Assembly (NCBI GenBank): GCA_004009845.1
Contig: RMBW01000236.1
Span: forward strand, 25,008 to 43,932
Source: Davidsoniella eucalypti
Taxonomy: Eukaryota > Ascomycota > Sordariomycetes > Microascales > Ceratocystidaceae
Length of the DNA stretch: 18,925 nt
Direction: 5' to 3'
The position numbers and the translations under genes are program-made. This document shows, one piece after another, positions 8,432 to 17,009 of this stretch. A model generated the notes under the pieces. That model was not told the origin of the DNA. It did not search any database and saw nothing but the letters and a program-made list of their open reading frames with translations. Positions within the stretch are counted from its first letter, which is position 1. Each line of letters begins with the position of its first letter.

Positions 8432-8578
8432 GTCCAAGCCGTCTGCTTGCCCTCTTTTCTGTCCAAGCCGTCTGCTTGCCCTCTCTTCCGTCCAAGCCGT
8501 CCGCTTGCCCTCTCTGTTGTCCAAGCCGTCCGCTTGCCTCTCTTCCTGTCCAAGCCGCCCGCTTGCCACTTTTCCTGT
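8432..8578 (+). repeat. Leader hairpin-unit array, copy F (truncated)
   Basis: There are five units starting GTCCAAGCCG, with CAAGC...GCTTG inverted repeats and pyrimidine-rich spacers. The array is cut by the N at 8579. Confidence 0.85.
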
Positions 8579-8579
8579 N
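8579..8579. other. Undetermined base at a strand-switching junction
   Basis: This single N separates the plus-strand leader of F from minus-strand sequence of C that begins at the same point where the 898-bp duplication begins. It may be a scaffold join rather than one unknown base. Confidence 0.8.
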
Positions 8580-9477
8580 CGGGGAGGATTGCGTGTGTCG
8601 AGGGTCACGCCATAGCCCTTGTCGGATTTGCTCTACGACAATAACCAGGCAGAGTACAGAGACTGGACAGTGACATCCCAGTTCTTCTTGGTTTTCTCCG
8701 TGAAGATGCGCCAGGCAACAGTGTCTTCCACATGTTCCAGGGGTTCCCACGTCGCATCTTGGTAGCCTAGCCATTTGACGAGGGCTTGCTTGTGACCTCG
8801 GGAAGTGCGCTGTTTCAATATTGCCTCCACCCTGTACTCACCAGCCTCCAATGAGGGGTCCTCAAGCGCTTCCCTAGCCGTGATTGCGACAGGCTCATCG
8901 TCCTGAATCTCCTGAGATGGCAAGGGGTTGTTTGGGGCGCGTCGGATGAGGCTTACATGAAAGACTGGGTGAATATCCGAGGGTACGTTCAGGCGAACGT
9001 TATGGCTGCCTACAACTTCCAGGACAGTGTACCGTCTAGCTAGCCAGTCTAGCTTCTTTGAAGGCCTTTCCGTAGTCAGGTGCTTCGTGTTTAGGTAAAC
9101 TAGGTCTCCTACTTTGAAACTTTCAGAGGGCTGGCGAAGACGGTTAGCACTGTTCTCCTGGTGTTCTTGGGCGGCTGCCATGGCGACAATAGCGAACTGG
9201 GTGGCATCACTTAGCTTTGCTAACCAATCCTGGGCCCCGCGTACTGGAGACTTATTCGAGGCTGGGGGCCCTTGTACAGATGGTTCGATAATGTCGACGT
9301 TAAAACCGTGGGTCATGAAGAAAGGAGAGAGGCCTGTAGCGGAAGAGATCCTGTTGTTTAGGGCGAGTTGCGCTTGGGGCAGCAAGGAGGCCCAGTCGTC
9401 CTGGGCGAAGGAACAGAAATTGCGCAGGTATGTCTCAATCTCCTGATTACTGCGTTCTTGGCTGCCATCCGTCTGAG
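8580..9477. repeat. 898-bp direct repeat, right copy (partner 7324-8221)
   Basis: It corresponds base for base to 7324-8221 apart from three substitutions that I noticed (9176, 9203, 9242). It starts directly after the N. Confidence 0.9.
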
Positions 9478-9616
9478 GATGGAACGCTGTGGACAGGCGA
9501 CGCTGAATGCCGAATCGGCGACATACTTCTCCCCAGAATAATTGAGCAAATTGAGGCCCTCTGTCGGAGACAATTGCTTGAGGAAAACCGTGGTGCGAGA
9601 AAACATGGATTAGCAA
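8633..9616 (-). CDS. Integrase catalytic core (second half), C-terminal domain and chromodomain, copy C
   Basis: This is the longest intact integrase block in the window, 327 codons from the first in-frame Met. The second catalytic Asp is residue 18 (VSDRGPQF) and the catalytic Glu is residue 54 (TDGSQERSNQ), giving the D-35-E spacing of retroviral-type integrases. Residues 60-110 complete the core and residues 165-230 form the C-terminal domain ending in HPVFHVSLIRR. A chromodomain occupies about 261-308 (YRVEAILKQ, LVKWLGYQDATWEPLEH). The first catalytic Asp and the zinc domain lie upstream in broken sequence. This is therefore the 3' part of a pol pseudogene, not a separate gene, and the Met is not a true start. 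Confidence 0.85.
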   Translation of the reverse strand: MLIHVFSHHGFPQAIVSDRGPQFAQLFWGEVCRRFGIQRRLSTAFHPQTDGSQERSNQEIETYLRNFCSFAQDDWASLLPQAQLALNNRISSATGLSPFFMTHGFNVDIIEPSVQGPPASNKSPVRGAQDWLAKLSDATQFAIVAMAAAQEHQENSANRLRQPSESFKVGDLVYLNTKHLTTERPSKKLDWLARRYTVLEVVGSHNVRLNVPSDIHPVFHVSLIRRAPNNPLPSQEIQDDEPVAITAREALEDPSLEAGEYRVEAILKQRTSRGHKQALVKWLGYQDATWEPLEHVEDTVAWRIFTEKTKKNWDVTVQSLYSAWLLS

Positions 9617-10212
9617 GGCTTCAGCGGTGGCTTGTGCGGTTGTAGACGACGATAGGGATCAGGATTTGGGACTTAGACAGGCGGTCGGTGACACCAGAAT
9701 GGAAGTATAGCCCGAAGAGGTGGTAGTGGTCCAATAAAGTCCATTGCTAGTTCAGCCCAGGGTCTAGACGGTACAGGCAGAGGTTTCAATAGACGCGCTT
9801 CTGTTCTCGCCAGATCTTGCTCTTGCCGCAAGAAGAGCAGTTGGACACGAATCGTCGGACGTCGTTAGTCAGGCCAGGCCAGGCATACTCGGCGATACAA
9901 GATCACGAGTGATTGCTCTTCCTGGGTGTCCGCCAGAGTAGAGTCGTGAATTTGCTGGATGATCTTGGTTCTCAGGGGTTCGTAATATGGGACCAAAGTC
10001 TATCACGCCAGCGCAGCAGTCCGTCTTGGTCAACCTTACACTTCGCTCATCTGCCATTGCAGACCCAGTCGGCGGGGAACGAGCGGGCTTCGTCTCGTAC
10101 TAATTTACGAGCCAGCCACAGCGTTATTATTGGCAAGGGCTTGGTTCCATAGGTCAGTCATCTCGGGATCAGCGAAAGGGATGATTGTACTCCTTCTCTA
10201 GTTGCGTTATCG
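9617..10212 (-). pseudogene. Integrase N-terminal part, copy C, heavily frame-broken
   Basis: Aligned with copy A, this stretch should encode the zinc-binding domain and the first catalytic Asp. Pieces are recognisable in different frames, for example GGHPGRAITRDLVS at about 9895-9945 and the region with two Cys codons near 9830. Many small indels and substitutions separate them, so no continuous reading is possible. This segment looks more decayed than the flanking RNase H and integrase core, and that uneven decay is noteworthy given the doubtful assembly nearby. Confidence 0.75.
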
Positions 10213-10720
10213 TCAGTCGGCGCATCTTGTCTGGCTCCTGAGCCAAACTGCGCCAATTACTACCAGGTCATTGCTCGCCTCACTCTTCTCGAGGAGTTGA
10301 TGCACACGACTAGCCAGCCTATCGTCTTTTTCGTCGGCTGGCATGTCCTGGTCCCTTCTTGAAAGGGCGTCTGGTACAACTTGCTCGGTGCCTGGGCGAT
10401 GGCGCAGGCAGAAGCTGAAGTCAGAGAGCTCATATCCCCAGCGACGCTGTCTCTCGGCAAGCGTCCTCTTAGTGCGAAAGTACTCCAGATTACGGTGGTC
10501 AGTGTATACCACAAAGTCAACCCCTAGGAGGAAATGGCGCCATTCTCGAATGGACCAGTAAATAGCCAACATCTCCTTGTCGTGAATCGGGTAATTGGCT
10601 TCCGGGGGAGTAAGTTTGCGCGAGAGGAAGGCGATGGGGTGCATAAGGCCATCATCGCCTCGCTGGGATAATTCTGCTCCTAAGGCGTAACCAGACGAGT
10701 CGGCGGTCAGTACGGTTTCT
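10213..10720 (-). pseudogene. RNase H domain of pol, copy C
   Basis: The stretch carries SSGYALGAELSQ, then (from the Met at 10644) HPIAFLSRKLTPPEANYPIHDKE, MLAIYWSIREWRHFLLG, YTDHRNLEYF and the tail LRHRPGTEQVVPDALSRR, typical of Ty3/gypsy RNase H next to its RT. It is out of frame with RT because one base is missing near 10722, compared with copy A at 4680. It reads into a stop at 10213 after another frame change near 10245. Confidence 0.83.
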
Positions 10721-11864
10721 TTCAGGGGTCAAAAGGAGTCAGAACAGGGGGAGTAAGGAAGGCTTTCTTAACTTCGGCAAAAGAGTGAGCGCAGGCATCA
10801 GACCATACGAAAGGGGTGTCCTTCTTGGTTAACCCTACCAGAGGCGCCATTAATTCTGACAGTCGAGGCACAAAATCTCTGTAGAAATTCACGAAGCCAA
10901 TAAACCCGCGTAAACCTTTCAATGTCGTAGGTGGTTTCCATTCACGAATCGCTAGGGTTTTCTCGGGGTCAGCCTTGATACCAATACCTGGGCCGACTAT
11001 GAATCCGAGGAACTTAATCTCCTTAGCCAGAAAGTGACACTTGCGCAAGTCGAGTTGGAGGCCGGCTTGATCGAGTGCATGGACGATCTCGAGCACTAGT
11101 TGTCTATGCTCCTCCTCAGTACCGCTGGAGTAAATATCCACGTCATCGATATACGCGCTGCAGCTAATACCCAGCCATTTCCGAAGGACCGAGTTGATGT
11201 AGCGTTGGAAAGCAGCAGGGGCGTTGGTCAGACCGAAAGGGATGACGTTCCATTCGAAGGCCCCTAGGGGAGTCCGAAAAGCGGTTAACTCCTCATAGCC
11301 AGGGGCTATACGAATACGATGAAAGGCAGCAATGACATCTACTTTGGACACCCACTTGGCTTCCGAAATTTGCCGCAGGGTGTCATGGATAAGGGGTAAG
11401 GGGTATGAGTCCTTTTTGGAAATAGCGTTGACTGCGCGGTAGTCTACGCAGAAACGAATTCCACCTCCAGGTTTCTTTACAAATAGCACTGGAGAGCCCA
11501 CTTCAGACTTTGTGTCCTTTATCCATTTTGTAGCCAGTAGCTCGGTCAGTGTCTTCTGCATCACCAACAGTTCAGCGCGGGACAGCGGATACAACGATTG
11601 CACAGGTAACGTCTTTCCCTCTAACAGCTCGATTTTCAAGTCTACTCCAGGCCGGTGCGGCGGGAGGTCCTTGGACGCTTTTGCCTCGAATGCAGAAGCT
11701 ACGGGTCTTAACCACTCCGGTAGCGGCGGTCTCTCCTGTTCCTTCTGCGCTAAGGCTCTGTTGACGTCCTCCAGCGTAATACGGAAGATAGCGAGGTCGT
11801 CGTCGTTGTCGCAGGAGGGCATGAAATTCATCAGGAGTAAGTTCTTCGGCCGTAGGTACTTCAA
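10721..11864 (-). pseudogene. Reverse transcriptase of pol, copy C
   Basis: This open block carries the linker after protease and all the core RT motifs: VLFVKKPGGGIRFCVDYRAVN, KVDVIAAFHRIRIAPG, FRTPLGAFEWNVIPFGLTNAP, the catalytic YIDD (11142-11153) and FLGFIVGPGIGIKADPEK. The block ends in VLTPFDP followed by a premature stop caused by a 1-nt deletion. The first in-frame Met is not the true start, because the protein continues from protease through a frame break near 11815-11864. The function in an intact relative is synthesis of cDNA from the element RNA inside particles. Confidence 0.88.
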
Positions 11865-12266
11865 TCTGTCCGGAACGAGGGTGCAAGTGCACGTCGTGGT
11901 TGATGAGCCAGCGTTGACCGAGTATCAGGTCTTCGGTCTGGCCGGGGACGACGTAGGCCCATATGTCCTCGTGGTGGTCGGGCAAGTGTAGTGTGAACTG
12001 GGCGATCTGGGTGATGACGGGAGGACTGGTTTGCGATGCGGCGAGGGATACCTTACGAGGTTCGATGGGTAAAGTCTTCGTGGCGTAGGTGAGTAGGCGC
12101 GGGGGAACGACGGCAAGGCAGAGACAGCCACTGTCGACGAGAGCCTTCGTAGGAAAAGTATTCATAGATAAATCTAGATACGTTCCCTTAGCTCCCATCT
12201 CTAATCTAACTATCTGTTCGCCTTCCATCGTATCCTCCTTACCAGGGCGCGACTTGTCCTGGTCAC
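11815..12266 (-). pseudogene. Aspartic protease of pol, copy C
   Basis: The frame is open in -1 relative to gag from the gag stop onward. The active site Leu-Val-Asp-Ser-Gly is encoded with DSG at 12127-12135, followed by LCLAVVPPRLLTYATKTLP and LPDHHEDIWAYVVPGQTEDLILGQRWL. The frame is lost close to TPDEFHALLRQ (about 11815), before RT. There is a single active-site motif, as expected for a protease that works as a dimer. It would process the Gag-Pol polyprotein. Confidence 0.85.
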
Positions 12267-12276
12267 CTAAAAATCC
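12241..12276 (-). promoter_or_regulatory. Candidate programmed -1 frameshift signal between gag and pol, copy C
   Basis: On the minus strand G GAT TTT (12276-12270) is followed by the gag stop TAG (12269-12267). After a 6-nt spacer a perfect hairpin pairs ACCAGG (12263-12258) with CCTGGT (12246-12241). The 11-nt loop is identical to that in copy A, while the stem differs in a compensatory way. Confidence 0.7.
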
Positions 12277-14172
12277 ATCAAATCATCCTCATCAGTGGCC
12301 GGGCGGTGCGTGTTGGTAGAGGCCACCACGGCGGTGCTTTCGGACGAGGGCAGCAGGCGATCCATCATCAGGTGGTCCGTTTTCGCAAGTTCTTCACGTA
12401 CCGCGGGGCGGACTTCATCGCGTATGGCCGTCTTCACAGCGCTGTTGATTGCGTTGACCAGCACCTTGTTCGTCTTGGGTCCGTGTAAGGTTCTGCGAGA
12501 GGGCATTGGTTGGCGATGTGCCCGGGCTGTGAGCAGATGAAGCAGACTCCTTCTCGAACATGCGATTGCGTTCAGCAGGGTTAGGACGTGGCCTATCATT
12601 GCGGGGTTGCTGAGTTTGACGAGGTGCGTTGTTACGTGAAGGGGGCTCGGCACGCGCTCTCCAGTTGTCGCTATCGCGGTAGTGGGTAGGACGCGAGGTC
12701 TTCTTCGTGTAAGGACCGTAGTAATCGTGGTGGCGGCTGAAATGGTCGAGCAGGCTCTCAGTGACTTCCCTGTAAGTAGGCAGGCTCCAGAGGATGGTGG
12801 TTTTGACCACTAGCTCTTCCCGTGTGGCGCGACGTAGGAGGTCGATGAGCATGTCGTCGTCTTGCATACCTGCGGCCAGAGCTAACCCTTCGAAACGGTT
12901 GAAGAAGTCGAGGAATGATTCGTGGGACTCCTGGCGGGCACCAAAGAAAGCAGTGCGGGCTTGCGACTTACGGGCACGGCTGCGGAACATGAGGTCGAGT
13001 TTGTCTAGCAGCTTGTCGTATGAGCCGGGCTGTTCGCTAATGGAGACGAAGAATTCGTTGAGTTTGGCGCGTGTGTCGGTGCCCAGTCGGCTGAACAGGT
13101 AAGCAGTTCGGGCCAGCTCGTCGCCTATAGCTCGGCCATCGATTCGCATCTTGAAGACTGCTAGGGTTCGCCAGTTTTCATACTCTGCGTGAGTGCCTCC
13201 AAATTCGATAAGGTGAGGCTGAGATGGGCGGACGCGGCTACGGGATCTCGAACGTCTTCGGGTAGTGACGGCAGTAGTTGGGACAGGAGGCATGGCGGGA
13301 GCAGTGGGTTCAGTATGGTTGCCTATGACCAATTGGGACAGTAGCGAGACAGTGTCCTTCAATTCCCTAAGTTCATTGAGCAGTGCATTGTCGGCAGGCT
13401 GAGGAGCGCGTGAATGGGCAGGGCCAGGAGAACGCGTCGGCTGACGGCCACGGGATGGGGGACGCGACGCGTGGCGGACAGACATTCCCATGCTTTCGGC
13501 CAGACGGGCCAAGTCAGAGTCGGGGGAAGGGTGCTGGCTGACGGAGGGGCGACGACGAGAATGGGTATCTACACCAGGGGCAAAGTGGGATAGGCTTCGA
13601 ACAGAGGCAGCACGACTGATGGCACGGGTGTGAGTGGTCTCGTATGAGATTAGTTCCTCAGCTTCATATGCAGCAGCTCTTGGAGCGACTAGAGGAGCGC
13701 GGGAAGAGTGCACGGGGTTACCATCCTTATCACGCGGGGGAGAGCGTGGGATGCCGATGAAACAGGAGGAGAGGAGACGTGAGGATACGTGAGCACGAGC
13801 ACGCGCTTCGCGGATTACGCGGTTACCACAGGCGACGTGGCCAACAAAGTCACCGGTGAAGGAGAGGTGGCCCAAGTTATCGTGAAAGTGTTCCTTATGG
13901 GCGAGGACGTCGCGTGTGGAAGGGCAAAAGCCAAGGAGGGAGGCCAGACGGGCGCGCTCCTTGCGCTTGAATAGTGCGAGGTAACACCAGCCGGGTTCGC
14001 GCCAGGCGCGCTTCGTAGGTAGGTCAAGGGCGGACAAGATGTAGCCCTCAGCCGATTCCTGGTTGGGGTTCAGGGTGAAAACACGCGCTAGGGCAAGGTT
14101 ATGCCAGGTGTGGTAGACGCAGCGGGTTAGGGTAGCAAGGAGACCCCAGAACAGAAATAGCAAGCCAGACAT
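12267..14172 (-). pseudogene. Gag of chromovirus C, two frame breaks around the zinc knuckle
   Basis: The start is the ATG at 14172-14170, matching copies A and D. A hydrophobic N-terminus (residues 3-17, GLLFLFWGLLATLTR) precedes a conserved region (LALARV at 26-31, GWCYLALFKRKERARLA at 61-77, LGHLSFTG at 100-107). A low-complexity linker with an Arg/Ser-rich patch near 303-312 leads to a capsid-like domain at about 320-480 (EFGGTHAEYENWR, LFSRLGTDTRAKLNEFF). The first frame is homologous to about 12547. The CCHC knuckle (CX2CX4HX4C, 12544-12503) lies in a second frame, and the C-terminal tail ending in Asp-Leu-Met-Asp-Phe in a third. The frame is open upstream of the ATG through the leader, but that part is not conserved as protein. 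Confidence 0.85.
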
Positions 14173-14230
14173 GGTGACTTGGACGTGTGCGAGAAGCGGG
14201 CGAGCGGACGGATAAGGCAGGTGCAAAATA

Positions 14231-14459
14231 GGGCAAGCAAACGGCTTGGACAGGATGAATAAAGGCAAGCAAACGGCTTGGACAAAGGGAGAAATCAAGC
14301 GGTCGGCTTGTACAGGAAAAGGGGCAAGCGGACGGCTTGGACAGGAAGAGGGGCAAGCGGACGGCTTGGACAACAGAGAGGGCAAGCGGACGGCTTGGAC
14401 GGAAGAGAGGGCAAGCAGACGGCTTGGACAGAAAAGAGGGCAAGCAGACGGCTTGGACA
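14231..14459 (-). repeat. Leader hairpin-unit array, copy C
   Basis: There are eight tandem units, mostly 29-34 bp. On the minus strand each starts GTCCAAGCCG (one GTACAAGCCG) and contains CAAGC...GCTTG, with loop variants such as CGTCC, CGTCT, CGTTT and CGACC. The array sits between the primer-binding site and the gag start. Confidence 0.87.
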
Positions 14460-14476
14460 ACAAAAACTTAAGAGTT

Positions 14477-14487
14477 ATCGGTCTCAA
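14477..14487 (-). promoter_or_regulatory. Candidate self-primer binding site, copy C
   Basis: On the minus strand TTGAGACCGAT starts 2 nt after the LTR end. It is exactly complementary to the motif at 14543-14553 within the LTR. Confidence 0.7.
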
Positions 14488-14489
14488 AA

Positions 14490-14668
14490 TGAGACGATAT
14501 ACGAGGATTTGCAAGGAAAAATGGTCGTAAAAGTGGATTGAATTGAGACCGATGAGGGAGAAAGAGAAACTAAGACTAAACTACGAGGGAATCGGTCCCT
14601 ATTTATGTCAAAGTCAAGTAGGGCCAAGGCATGACTTGGCCAATACTGATGGGCCTTAGACCCTTACA
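14490..14668 (-). repeat. 5' LTR of copy C (179 bp)
   Basis: It has TG...CA termini on the minus strand and the same length as the other LTRs. Its U5 half differs from the LTRs at 6908-7086 and 8222-8400 at a few positions (for example 14513 and about 14531-14536), so it is not the sister LTR of a fresh B/C element. The junction with LINE ORF1 is at 14668/14669. Confidence 0.9.
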
Positions 14669-15471
14669 GTTGGACGTTTGGCGCGGGTCACCTTCTGCCA
14701 GCCTTCATCGGAGGCATCTGGGGCCGCGGCTTGCGGTTTTGTAGGGGGCGTCGCTTCGGTAGCTTGCGCCGGTTTGGTTGTTGAGATGGTTGTAGTCTTG
14801 GGCGGCGCAGTGGTAGCGGTCTCCGCAGGTGAGGTCGTGGCGTCAGTGACAGCCTTTGCCGGCTCAGTGACGGAAGAGGCAGGAGCCTTCTTCTTCTTCT
14901 TGTTCTTCTTTTTGTTGTTATTATCGATGTCTGCCTTCTTCGGCAGCGCTGGTGTGATTTGTGTGGTTTGAGTGGCCTTGACCACAGCAGAGAACAGTGC
15001 CTTGGATGAGGCAACCACGCCTACGGGCGCAGCTTCAATCGCCTTTTGCTTTGGTAGCGGCGATGGCGTGTCTGGGATGTCCAGATCAGCTAGATCCTGC
15101 GCAATATGCAGCTGGAGAGCCTCGAATTTTCGGTTTATTGATACCAGGGTTGCGGCCTCACGCAACATCACTGCGACAGAGGCGGCAATGAGGGCGTCCG
15201 TGTTGTCAGGACCGACCCAGCGTGAAGCTTTCAGGCCCTTAGCCTCCTGGAATTTTTTTGAGGGGACTGGAGGGGAGCTCGGTAGCTCTACCTCCTCGAA
15301 ACCACGTTTAACGGTGGTTTTTGGGTTCGTTGGGGTTAGGGTTTCAGTCCCGTGATTTGGAGTGGGGACAAGGCAGAGAGAGTCTGACGAAAAATTTTGT
15401 GAAGCGGGGTCTCCCATACAAATATCGTCGACTTCCATCGACGACAGCACCGCGGGTGTTGGTCGCGCCAT
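14669..15471 (-). pseudogene. LINE ORF1 (gag-like protein), N-terminal about 267 codons, site 1
   Basis: It begins at the ATG 15471-15469 (MARPTPAVLSSMEVDD), chosen because the second copy starts at the same point and the 5' UTR upstream is equally conserved. The protein has an acidic/Ser-Pro N-terminus, a predicted helical segment (ALIAASVAVMLREAATLVS), a lysine-rich patch (NNNKKKNKKKKK, about 14905-14940) that could bind nucleic acid or act as a nuclear signal, and a Thr/Ala/Pro-rich linker. It ends at GWQKVTRAKRP, where the LTR of copy C interrupts it. The C-terminal region seen in the second copy is absent. ORF1 proteins of this LINE group are RNA-binding chaperone-like proteins. The assignment rests on layout and similarity to the second copy. 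Confidence 0.72.
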
Positions 15472-15579
15472 GGTGCATCCAGTATCAAAATGATCGTACT
15501 GATGAGGCGCGTGTTTTAAAGGTAGATTGAGATGATTTGGGTCAGAAATGGTTGAAAGGTACCACTTGTGGAAAAGTAT
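14669..15579 (-). mobile_element. LINE (Tad1/I-like) 5' part in inverted orientation, site 1
   Basis: This holds the LINE 5' UTR (15579-15472, 108 nt) and the first part of ORF1. It is cut at 14669 by chromovirus C. It lies head to head with a LINE 3' part on the other strand starting at about 15580. The 5' terminus corresponds exactly to that of the second copy at 17531. Confidence 0.75.
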
Positions 15580-15583
15580 GTAG

Positions 15584-16760
15584 GAGGTTGAACTCGGAGT
15601 CTGACTTTGAGTCTCTTGGTATCTTGGGTCCCTACAAATTGAAGCGAGAGTCACAAGTGCAAGCAATTGCCGTGGACATCAAGTACCTGATACCTTTCAA
15701 GGCACTTCAGCGAGCTAAAATCGTATGGGAGGCACCATGGGCGAAGCGTACCCCAATCACTACACATATCCCTAAAGTCAAAAAAGAAGAAGCAAAGGAA
15801 ATCCACCTGGCAACCCTAGCAACCCTATGGTTGGGCGAAGCCTATTGTTTGTACACTGACGGGTCTATGGAGGGTGATAAATCCTCCTATGCCTTTGTCG
15901 ATATGGACAATAAAACGGTGCGGTTTCAAGAGGCAAATGCCTTGGGGCCTTACACTGAGGTTGCAGACTGCGAAAGCTATGCGATCTACAGAGCCCTTTG
16001 CTACGTTCGAAAACTGCCACTACGGAAACGAATCCTGATCTTTGTCGATAGCCAAGCTGCCATCCAAAGAGTACGGAAGCCTGGTATATTCACGAACCTC
16101 ATAGAGAAGCTAAACCTGCAGGACCTCGACACCAGTATAGAAATACACTGGTGCCCTGGACATGTAGGAATAGAAGGAAATGAGATAGTGGATAAGCTTG
16201 CAAAGGAGGCTCTTGAAAAAAGAGTAGGCACCTCTATCGCAACCACTGGGTATATCAAGAAAAAGATCAAAGAGAACATCTTCAACCTCTGGGACGCACT
16301 AATCAACCGCGATATCGACAAACTTGGGAATCACTATCGGTCTCTTGGTAAGACAGGAGTGAGTGATCTGAAACCAATAGAGGGCGAGAAGAGGCTGACA
16401 ACAGCCTACTATCAACTTCTAACAGGGAAGGGCGCTTACCTGCCGTACCTAAAGACCATAGGCAAGGTATCGAGTAGCATGTGTCGTCATTGTCAGCGGG
16501 ACATTGAAACTATTCAGCACTTGGTGTTGGACTGTGATATGTGGCTTGAGCAAAGACAAGAGTTGAAAGACGTCTGCGATGGTGAGATAAAGATGGAAGA
16601 CTTATTTAGTAAGGCGAAGCACCAGCAAGCCTTGTTAGTATTTCTGAAAAAAACAGGAATAGGGGGAAGAAACTGGGGTCGAGTGGAGGAAGTGACCAAC
16701 GATGGTGTTGCCGGTGAGGGTGAACCAGTCGCACTTCGTGATGATTTGTGGTGTCGTTAA
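15584..16760 (+). pseudogene. LINE ORF2 C-terminal part: RNase H domain and zinc finger (5'-truncated)
   Basis: The frame is open from 15537, but the first codons are antisense of the inverted 5' UTR; genuine ORF2 starts at about 15584. RNase H catalytic residues are visible: Asp in LYTDGSME (15858-15860), Glu in DCESYAIYRAL, Asp in FVDSQAAIQ, and the last Asp in GHVGIEGNEIVDKLAKEA with the WCPGH loop. About 100 residues further comes a CX2CX8HX4C finger (CRHCQRDIETIQHLVLDC, about 16480-16535), typical of the C-terminus of RNase H-bearing LINEs. The stop is at 16758-16760. RT and endonuclease are absent, so this is a 5'-truncated insertion. Confidence 0.85.
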
Positions 16761-16902
16761 TTTTCTTTGTGTTTTTCCTTATGTTTTTTATGTTTTCTTG
16801 TATGTTTTTATTGTTTTTATTGTTTTATTTGCTTTTATTTTACATCTTCATAGCTCTTTAGCTCCATAAGATTAATGAATTAAAAAAAAAAAAAAAAAAA
16901 AA
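16761..16902 (+). other. LINE 3' UTR and poly-A tail
   Basis: The sequence is strongly T-rich with recurring TGTTTTT/TTATTTT motifs, ends ATTAATGAATT, and is followed by a pure run of 21 A. This is the usual mark of target-primed reverse transcription of a polyadenylated RNA. Confidence 0.85.
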
Positions 16903-16985
16903 CAGAAGGCTTCGTAGTAACCAACAAGGGCGGCGCAGTTCAGGGAGGCCAGGATGACCAGAACCAGGAAGGTGAAGTCAGACAT
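16903..16985 (-). pseudogene. Gag N-terminal fragment, copy D
   Basis: The ATG at 16985-16983 starts MSDFTFLVLVILASLNCAAL, then VGYYEAF, after which the poly-A/T of the LINE begins. It is almost identical to copy A, including the hydrophobic segment. Only the N-terminus remains. Confidence 0.82.
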
Positions 16986-17009
16986 AGTGACTTTTAGAAG
17001 CGCAAGGGG

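Larger units (their letters stand above)
8222..8578 (+). mobile_element. 5' end of chromovirus copy F: LTR, primer-binding site and leader
   Basis: The plus-strand LTR (8222-8400) is followed by the primer-binding site and five leader hairpin units. It is colinear with the 5' end of copy C, with a few substitutions, up to the N at 8579, where C would continue. Nothing downstream of that point belongs to F. The U3 tip is joined directly to the interrupted integrase of B. Confidence 0.85.
8580..14668 (-). mobile_element. Chromovirus copy C, nearly complete, 3' LTR missing
   Basis: On the minus strand from 14668: LTR, primer-binding site, leader array, gag, frameshift site, protease, RT, RNase H, integrase, chromodomain. 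The sequence stops at 8580, about 50 bp past the integrase stop, so the 3' UTR, polypurine tract and 3' LTR are absent at the N. The right end is inserted in LINE ORF1, since homology to the ORF1 copy at 18421-18450 stops at 14669. Frame breaks occur in gag (twice), between protease and RT, between RT and RNase H, and repeatedly in the integrase N-terminal half. Confidence 0.88.
15580..16902 (+). mobile_element. LINE 3' part with poly-A tail, site 1
   Basis: This holds the end of ORF2 (RNase H and zinc finger), a T-rich 3' UTR (16761-16881) and 21 A at 16882-16902. The poly-A abuts the gag of chromovirus D at 16903, showing insertion into that gag. The 5' boundary is the head-to-head junction with the inverted LINE 5' part. 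RT and endonuclease regions are missing. Confidence 0.82.

Noticed and set aside
8432..8578. CRISPR-like repeat arrays (also at 1047-1334, 14231-14459, 17010-17267)
   Set aside because: Units are palindromic and roughly regular, but spacers are short pyrimidine-rich repeats rather than unique sequence, the arrays sit in retrotransposon leaders on both strands, and the genome looks eukaryotic.
14246..14541. Plus-strand open frames opposite the copy C leader
   Set aside because: They are antisense shadows of the repeat array, with no independent evidence for coding.
6908..14668. Treating B and C as one intact element with LTRs at 6908-7086 and 14490-14668
   Set aside because: The two LTRs differ at several positions, the flanks GATAG (6903-6907) and GTTGG (14669-14673) are not a target duplication, and an LTR, leader and 898-bp repeat interrupt the middle. 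It remains possible if the assembly is wrong.
14678..15355. Plus-strand open frames over the LINE ORF1 region, and the Arg-rich frames at 14688-15014 (minus) and 17949-18422 (plus)
   Set aside because: These are alternative-frame readings of ORF1's lysine-rich and Thr/Pro-rich low-complexity DNA. The ORF1 frame itself explains the conservation between the two copies.
15501..15666. ORF1 starting further upstream in the LINE 5' region (minus frame open to 15666)
   Set aside because: The upstream frame runs through the 5' UTR and across the inversion junction into antisense of ORF2. The shared ATG at 15471 and 17639 is the better start.
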